A DNA stretch of 64,000 bases from HRBIN30 sp964534275 (GTDB lineage Bacteria; Desulfobacterota; Binatia; HRBIN30), in assembly GCA_964534275.1 (NCBI GenBank), contig CAZHQG010000002.1, positions 1 through 64,000 on the forward strand, written 5' to 3'. Both the position numbers and the translations under genes were made by a program. Every line of letters begins with the position of its first letter. The stretch's first letter is position 1. Of this stretch, positions 59,736-64,000 are shown piece after piece. The notes under the pieces were generated by a model, which was given only the letters and a program-made list of their open reading frames with translations, made no database searches and was not told the origin of the DNA.

Positions 59736-60476
59736 TCAGCGCTCCGACACGATCTTTTGGCGGAGACGAAACAGGTCGTAGAACGCGCGTAGAATGACCA
59801 TCGGGTGGGCTCCGGTTTGGGTTCCCGCCGTGCGCGGATAGTGGTGCACACCGACTTCCTTGATCCCGAAGCCCTTGCGCACGGCACGCCCGTAAAGCTC
59901 TGCGTTGATCAACGCGCCGGTGGACTCGAGCGTCACCGCTTCCAGCACTTTGCGGGGAATCAACTTGAACGCGCAGTTCAAGTCGCGCACTCGCACGTTG
60001 AGAAGAATCCGGACAAGCCAGCCCCCAAAGAGCCGCGCATTCAGCCTGCGGATGAAAGGATCGTTCCGCTTGATACGGTAGCCCGTGACGATGTGATCCT
60101 CGTCGGTCGCCAAGGGGAGCAGCAGGCTGAGCTCGCGGATGTCGAATTGCCCATCCCCGTCCATGTAAAAAACGAACTTCTTCCGTGCAGCGGCGAAGCC
60201 CGTGCGCAAGGCGGACCCGTAGCCACGATTTTGAGGGTGATGGCAGGCACGAACCCGCGGCAGCTCCTGCGCTAACCGATCGATGATCTCGCCCGTGCGG
60301 TCGCGACTACCGTCGTTCACCACGATGATCTCGTAATCCAGGCCGGTGGTGTCTAAGTACTGTGCCGCCTCGCGTGCAACACGCTCGATGTTCGCTTCCT
60401 CGTTGAATGCCGGAAGTACGACGGAAATTTCGGATACGATTCCGGTCGTAAGTTTGCTTTTTTCTGGCTCCGTCAT
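59736..60476 (-). CDS. GT2 glycosyltransferase, DPM1-like, soluble
   Basis: A 246-residue GT2 enzyme. EISVVLPAFNEEANIERVAREA, IIVVNDGSRDRTGEII and KFVFYMDGDGQFDIRELSLLL hold the nucleotide and metal sites. RVRDLNCAFKLIPRKVLEAV and EVGVHHYPRTAGTQTGAHPM are typical of the polyprenyl-phosphate sugar synthases without a membrane domain. It converges on the NHL-bearing GT39 gene with 17 bp between the stops. The ATG at 60476 is chosen; a longer frame to 60767 overlaps the divergent zinc-ribbon gene. Confidence 0.85.
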   Translation of the reverse strand: MTEPEKSKLTTGIVSEISVVLPAFNEEANIERVAREAAQYLDTTGLDYEIIVVNDGSRDRTGEIIDRLAQELPRVRACHHPQNRGYGSALRTGFAAARKKFVFYMDGDGQFDIRELSLLLPLATDEDHIVTGYRIKRNDPFIRRLNARLFGGWLVRILLNVRVRDLNCAFKLIPRKVLEAVTLESTGALINAELYGRAVRKGFGIKEVGVHHYPRTAGTQTGAHPMVILRAFYDLFRLRQKIVSER

Positions 60477-60499
60477 AGAATCCCTCTGCTTCGTCGTGG

Positions 60500-61552
60500 A
60501 TGATGGATTTACTCGTTCGCTGTCCTCAATGTGAGACCACCTACCGGCTGAAGGCCGAGAAACTCTCTCGCCCGCAGGTGCGGTTGCGCTGCGCGCGTTG
60601 CGGCCATGTGTTCCCGTATACGCGCGCAGAAACTCGCCGGCGTGTGGCGACCGGGAAGCGGGAAGTGCAGTCGGCCGAAACACCTCACCCTCAGTTGCCG
60701 TTTGCGGCCGAACGCGAGGAAGAGCCGGCCGCAGCAACTGACGATGTACATAGGGAAGCAGAACCACCCGCGAAAACCCGAGCTCAAGACGAGCGCGAGC
60801 CTAGCGTGCCATCCCGAAACGACAAGGCGGAACCCAAGGCAGTCTCGAAAGCTTCGCGTGGTGCGTCGTTCCAATTCGACGAGGACGAGGATTTCACTCT
60901 GGGCGATGAAGACGAGGAGCTGAACGCGCTGCCTGAGCCGGAGCCCGTCGCTCCGCCGAAACCGCGACCACCGCGGAAGCCACGACCGGCGCCGTCGGTG
61001 AGGGACGACCGCGGGCCGTTTCGCACCCTTGTCGTGCTCCTGTTGGGATGCGTGGCCAGCTACGCAGTTTACGCGGCGACACTCTTAGTCCGCCCGGATC
61101 GAGCGCAGGCATTGCTCTCGTCGATCCCGTTGATCGGCGGTGGCCTAGGAGAAGAGCGTTTGTGGGCAAGGCGTGTTCGCCTGGACGACGTCCAAGCGGG
61201 CCTTCAGCAGATCAAGGGCGGGCGCGAGGTGTTGGTGGTATCGGGTAAGGCGGTGAACACCACAACGCTTCCATTGCAAGCGGTGCAAATCTCTGCAGAA
61301 CTTTTGGGGCCTCGAGGCCAGGTGCTGGAGCAAAAAGTGATTTTCTGTGGAAACGTTGTCTCTGCACGCGTGCTGCGCGACCTTACCCCGCAGGAGATCT
61401 CGCTCCTCCAACAAGTGGCGCCACCAAAGCAGTTTGCGATTCCGCCTGGCGAAGCGTCTCCCTTCGTGGTGGTGTTTCCCGTCGATCGTGACGAACAGAA
61501 ACGCCCGACGGAATTTCGGCTGCGAGTGCTTGCGGCGCGACGTCAGGTTTGA
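60500..61552 (+). CDS. Zinc-ribbon (MJ0042-type) membrane protein with DUF3426-like C-terminus
   Basis: A 350-residue protein. LVRCPQCETTYRLKAEKL and VRLRCARCGHVFPY give two CxxC pairs of an MJ0042-type zinc ribbon at the N-terminus. About 130 residues of charged, Pro/Glu-rich linker follow. A single membrane segment (FRTLVVLLLGCVASYAVYAATLL) precedes a DUF3426-like extracytoplasmic domain (LVVSGKAVNTTTLPLQAVQISAELLGPRGQVLEQKVIFCGN). The architecture is common in proteobacteria and its function is unknown. It is divergent from the GT2 gene with 23 bp between starts and overlaps tatA tail-to-tail by 10 bp. Confidence 0.82.
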   Translation: MMDLLVRCPQCETTYRLKAEKLSRPQVRLRCARCGHVFPYTRAETRRRVATGKREVQSAETPHPQLPFAAEREEEPAAATDDVHREAEPPAKTRAQDEREPSVPSRNDKAEPKAVSKASRGASFQFDEDEDFTLGDEDEELNALPEPEPVAPPKPRPPRKPRPAPSVRDDRGPFRTLVVLLLGCVASYAVYAATLLVRPDRAQALLSSIPLIGGGLGEERLWARRVRLDDVQAGLQQIKGGREVLVVSGKAVNTTTLPLQAVQISAELLGPRGQVLEQKVIFCGNVVSARVLRDLTPQEISLLQQVAPPKQFAIPPGEASPFVVVFPVDRDEQKRPTEFRLRVLAARRQV

Positions 61553-61761
61553 GCTTGCCCACCGCTGCTACGCGAAGCGTCCTCTTCGGAAGGTTTCTTC
61601 GAAGGGGTGACGTCAATTTCGTCTGGCATCCGTAACTGCTTGCGGAAATTGCGGATGCCGCGGCCCAAGCCCTCGCCCAGCTCGGGCAATCGGCCAGCCC
61701 CAAAGAGAATCAGGACAATGAGCAGCAGCAGGACAAGCTCGCCGAATCCTAAACCAAACAC
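61543..61761 (-). CDS. tatA: Sec-independent translocase component TatA/TatE
   Basis: A 72-residue protein. FGLGFGELVLLLLIVLILFGAGRLPELGEGLGRGIRNFRKQL is the complete TatA pattern: a short N-terminal membrane helix, the FGxxxLPELG hinge and an amphipathic helix. A charged tail follows (about 28 residues). The start is GTG at 61761; a longer frame upstream runs antiparallel through the TetR gene region and has no homology. No tatB or tatC is present here. It lies 68 bp downstream of the TetR gene on the same strand. Confidence 0.9.
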   Translation of the reverse strand: MFGLGFGELVLLLLIVLILFGAGRLPELGEGLGRGIRNFRKQLRMPDEIDVTPSKKPSEEDASRSSGGQAQT

Positions 61762-61829
61762 ACTGCGACTATACGCGAAGTGGTTGGAAAGGCGCAAGGC
61801 TGTGAGGCGTAGCCACAGCGTTGCCGCGG

Positions 61830-62558
61830 CTACCGCAGAGGTCTGTGCCGAGGCATTGCCGCGATCGTTCGCGAGGCTTCGTCGGAAGAGGCGCTGAGGC
61901 CCGATGCAATCGTGTCGACCAACGCACGCAAAAAGCCATCGAGAACTTCTGCCGGTTGGTGGCTGAACTGCAACTGGGCCACGATATGAGCCCCGCCGAT
62001 CAGGAACAAAGCGGCAAAGCGCGCATCGAAGGCCGGGCTGAGGGAACCCTCGCGTTGCCCGCGGCGGATCGTTGCGGCAATGATGTCGGCGACTTCTTGC
62101 TGGAATTTCAAGTATCGGGGCCAAACGCGCTCGCGGATCGATGTGCTCCAGTCGAGCCAAATCCGGGCATAGTCTTCGTGATTCGCGACGGAAGCAGAAA
62201 ACTCCCTGGCGTGTTCCAGCAAGACCTGATCTGCGCGGAGTTCTTGACGCGCATGGATGCGGCGCGCCATGTCTACGTAAAAACGGGCCACTTCGTCCAA
62301 CACGGCATCGACCAATGCCGCGCGGGTGGGGAAGTACACGAACACGGTGGCCAACGCGACCTTGCCTTCGCGGGCAATTTCCGCATGACGAGCTTCGCCA
62401 AGGCCGCGTCGGGCAAACACCCGGAGGGCACACTCGAGCAGGTGCTGCCGCCGCAACGCGGGGTCGAGTCGCGGAGCACGCGGCCGCTGTGCTCGCCGTG
62501 CCGCGCGCGTGCTGGACTTCGAAGTTGCCTGACTCCGCGAAGATTTTGCCTTGGCCAT
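61830..62558 (-). CDS. TetR-family transcriptional regulator
   Basis: A 242-residue regulator. A basic Ser/Lys/Arg-rich N-terminal tail (about 28 residues) precedes the DNA-binding helix-turn-helix (HLLECALRVFARRGLGEARHAEIAREGKVALATVFVYFPTRAAL, about residues 36-78). The C-terminal helical ligand domain follows. The start used is ATG 62558. It is divergent from the diiron protein gene, its likely target. The 144-bp gap contains TTATCAAT twice, a candidate recognition element. Confidence 0.88.
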   Translation of the reverse strand: MAKAKSSRSQATSKSSTRAARRAQRPRAPRLDPALRRQHLLECALRVFARRGLGEARHAEIAREGKVALATVFVYFPTRAALVDAVLDEVARFYVDMARRIHARQELRADQVLLEHAREFSASVANHEDYARIWLDWSTSIRERVWPRYLKFQQEVADIIAATIRRGQREGSLSPAFDARFAALFLIGGAHIVAQLQFSHQPAEVLDGFLRALVDTIASGLSASSDEASRTIAAMPRHRPLR

Positions 62559-62571
62559 CGAGCAAGCCACG

Positions 62572-62682
62572 TTATCAATCGTCGCCTGCTTGTGCACGTT
62601 GTTCGAGCATGCTGTGCGGCGACGCAACGAGGAAGACTGCTTGACTTCGGATGCTTCGTGGCGTAGTGAGTACATTATCAAT
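62572..62682. promoter_or_regulatory. Candidate TetR operators between divergent genes
   Basis: TTATCAAT occurs at 62572-62579 and again at 62675-62682. The second copy continues as the quasi-palindrome TTAT-CA-ATAA just before the diiron gene ribosome site (GGGAGGG). A possible promoter, TTGACT-N17-TAGTGA (62641-62669), lies between them, with a poor -10 element. Confidence 0.3.
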
Positions 62683-62702
62683 AACTCCACGGGAGGGATG
62701 TC

Positions 62703-63914
62703 ATGGCGTACAGCAACGAAGTACTGCACGGGGCCGGTGGCAGTCCGATGGTGGCAACGTTGTCGGGTCGGGAGCCGCAAGAGGAAGCATTGGCCAGATA
62801 CGAGGCCGAATTTCGGCAGCATTACACGCAATGGATGGAAATCTTGCAGCGCAACGCGGAGCGCTTAGCCCGGGGGCAGTTTTCGTTGCATTGGATGGAT
62901 ACATCGGGAGCGCAGTGGGGTCGCCGCGCAAAGCCTTCATCGCGCGGGCTGACCTATGCGGACATCAACCGCGTACCCGGGTACGGAGACGTGCCAGAAC
63001 TTGCCTCGTGGCTGAATTTCGCCCCTCGTGGGTCGGTGCGGGAGCCGTACCGCGACGAGATGCCGATCGTCGATGACTACACGGTCCTCGAGCGCGACGA
63101 GTTGTGGGCCGAAAACGTACTATCGCTGTACGAGGAGGCCAAAGCGCGACAGTGGAATGCCACGCGCGATATCCCTTGGGACGAACTGACCCCGCTGCCG
63201 GAAGACTTGGAGAAGGCGACCTGCCAGTTGTGCACCGCTCTGACAGAAGTGGAATTCGTGGCTGGCGATTTTCCCTCGAAGTGGATGTACCGCATCCCCC
63301 AGGATTTCCTGGAAGTGAAAAGTTTTCTCTCCACGCAAATTATGGACGAAGCGCGACACCAGGAGGTGTTCCGCAAGCGTGCCATTGCAGGTGGCGGACT
63401 GTTGCACGCATCGCCGGGTGCTGAGTGGGCTCTCAAGGCGATCTTGTGTGCGCCCACGCACACCATGGGGACCTTTTTGCTCAACTTGCTTGCCGAGGGC
63501 CTGGTACTGTCCGTGTTCCGCTCCGGCGAGATGATCGCGAAAACGCATGTAGACAAGGAGATTTTCCGCCGCTGCTTGCAAGACGAAGCACGCCACGTCT
63601 CGTATGGGGTCCTGGAGTTCCAGTGGTGGCTAGATCACCAGCCCGACCGCGAGCGCGCGTTGGAAACGCTGCATCGGTTTGCGGACGTTGGCGAGCAGGT
63701 CATCTTGTCAGCCTTCACCGAGCCGACGCTGGTGGAGCCCATTGCCATTTTGCTCGGCGGCGGGCTTGCGAAAATTGACGCCGGGATGGAGGGCATGATG
63801 CGCGTGTGGTCGATGTTCATCGACGAGTATCTACAACGTTGCGAGCGCGCCGGGTTCGACCGCCGCAGCCGATGCATCTTGCCGGCCGAGGCTCCTTGGA
63901 GGATGGCTGCATGA
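62703..63914 (+). CDS. Ferritin-like diiron protein (putative oxygenase)
   Basis: A 403-residue helical protein with duplicated carboxylate/His iron motifs. LTEVEFVAGDF supplies an early Glu, DEARHQ (Asp215-His219) is the first ExxH, LLAEGLVLSVF supplies another Glu, and DEARHVSYG (Asp294-His298) is the second ExxH. This E...ExxH...E...ExxH order is the four-helix diiron site of ferritin-like oxygenases, desaturases and BoxB-type epoxidases. The substrate is unknown. The TetR gene opposite suggests induction by a small organic molecule. The stop overlaps the next gene (ATGA), which may be a reductase or partner subunit. GGGAGGG precedes the ATG. Confidence 0.8.
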   Translation: MAYSNEVLHGAGGSPMVATLSGREPQEEALARYEAEFRQHYTQWMEILQRNAERLARGQFSLHWMDTSGAQWGRRAKPSSRGLTYADINRVPGYGDVPELASWLNFAPRGSVREPYRDEMPIVDDYTVLERDELWAENVLSLYEEAKARQWNATRDIPWDELTPLPEDLEKATCQLCTALTEVEFVAGDFPSKWMYRIPQDFLEVKSFLSTQIMDEARHQEVFRKRAIAGGGLLHASPGAEWALKAILCAPTHTMGTFLLNLLAEGLVLSVFRSGEMIAKTHVDKEIFRRCLQDEARHVSYGVLEFQWWLDHQPDRERALETLHRFADVGEQVILSAFTEPTLVEPIAILLGGGLAKIDAGMEGMMRVWSMFIDEYLQRCERAGFDRRSRCILPAEAPWRMAA

Positions 63915-64000
63915 GTTCGGTCGAGGCTCACCCGGAAACTGTCGGGCAGGGCGAGCTCCGGCGCACGGCGCGTTTTCCCTCCGTCCGCTGGTTCGAGCTC
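63911..64000 (+). CDS. Start of a further gene, truncated by the window edge
   Basis: ATG at 63911 overlaps the diiron gene stop by four bases, and 30 codons remain open to the end of the window (MSSVEAHPETVGQGELRRTA and onward). Too little is present to identify it. The tight coupling suggests it works with the diiron protein. Confidence 0.6.
   Translation, partial: MSSVEAHPETVGQGELRRTARFPSVRWFEL

Noticed and set aside
61762..62565. Long minus-strand frame continuous with tatA as an N-terminal extension
   Set aside because: It lies antiparallel to nothing conserved, overlaps the TetR gene in another frame, and TatA homology begins exactly at the GTG at 61761.

Overview
The window comes from a GC-rich Gram-negative bacterium. 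Outer-membrane biology is explicit: a TolC/HlyD/RND efflux tripartite set, an Arn-type (4-amino-arabinose) lipid A modification operon, type IV pilins and a Tat component. Gene content and style (a CaiB-type CoA transferase, a two-gene diiron-protein unit facing a TetR repressor, many GT39-like membrane proteins) suggest a deltaproteobacterium-like or Binatota-like lineage. That placement is inference, because no rRNA or other phylogenetic marker is decisive here.

Layout. 1-940: gene-free, with a decayed DASS/CitT-type transporter remnant. 945-3291: LOG/TIGR00725-like protein and DNA polymerase III delta (holA). 3325-8750: UspA, a REP-associated (Y1/HUH) transposase, a truncated tandem CaiB protein, and three stretches of an unusual interspersed repeat. 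8919-12948: a ThDP enzyme, a CinA/MoCF-domain protein, an exported protein, an SRPBCC protein and engB. 13686-18026: a tight four-gene cassette (glutamine-synthetase-like ligase, C26 amidohydrolase, SDR, ALDH) that fits catabolism of an amine or amino alcohol through gamma-glutamylated intermediates. 18073-18156: tRNA-Leu(TAA), followed by about 1.4 kb of repeat-bearing DNA. 19544-22188: RNA uracil-C5 methyltransferase and moaC, divergent from trxB with overlapping start codons. 22321-27995: heavy-metal-type RND efflux operon. 28008-38501: a compact nine-gene run, Arn-like (arnC, split arnA, arnD, arnT), extended by a second GT39 protein, a DegT aminotransferase, a second GT2 and a Gfo/Idh/MocA dehydrogenase. 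38712-41307: a stand-alone receiver protein, a candidate sigma-54 promoter and two tandem pilin genes with identical mature products. 41668-60476: a glycosylation region with four very large GT39-like proteins carrying extracytoplasmic beta-rich C-termini, GT2 donors, a sulfotransferase and a second Gfo/Idh/MocA protein, interrupted by rsmH and a LamG protein. 60500-64000: a zinc-ribbon/DUF3426-like membrane protein, tatA, a TetR regulator, a ferritin-like diiron protein and the start of its overlapping partner.

Two things stand out. First, an interspersed repeat is built from a constant core (GGACACGCACGA, either strand) joined to a short AT-rich word. The word is reiterated within a locus but differs from locus to locus (AAATTTGG, GAATTCTGG, AATTTCAGG, CAAATTCTGG and others). 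It occupies nearly every large intergenic gap between 3.9 and 53.3 kb. Second, six GT39-like enzymes, five GT2 enzymes, an Arn set and a sulfotransferase sit in about 32 kb around duplicated pilin genes, which suggests a large cell-surface decoration system.
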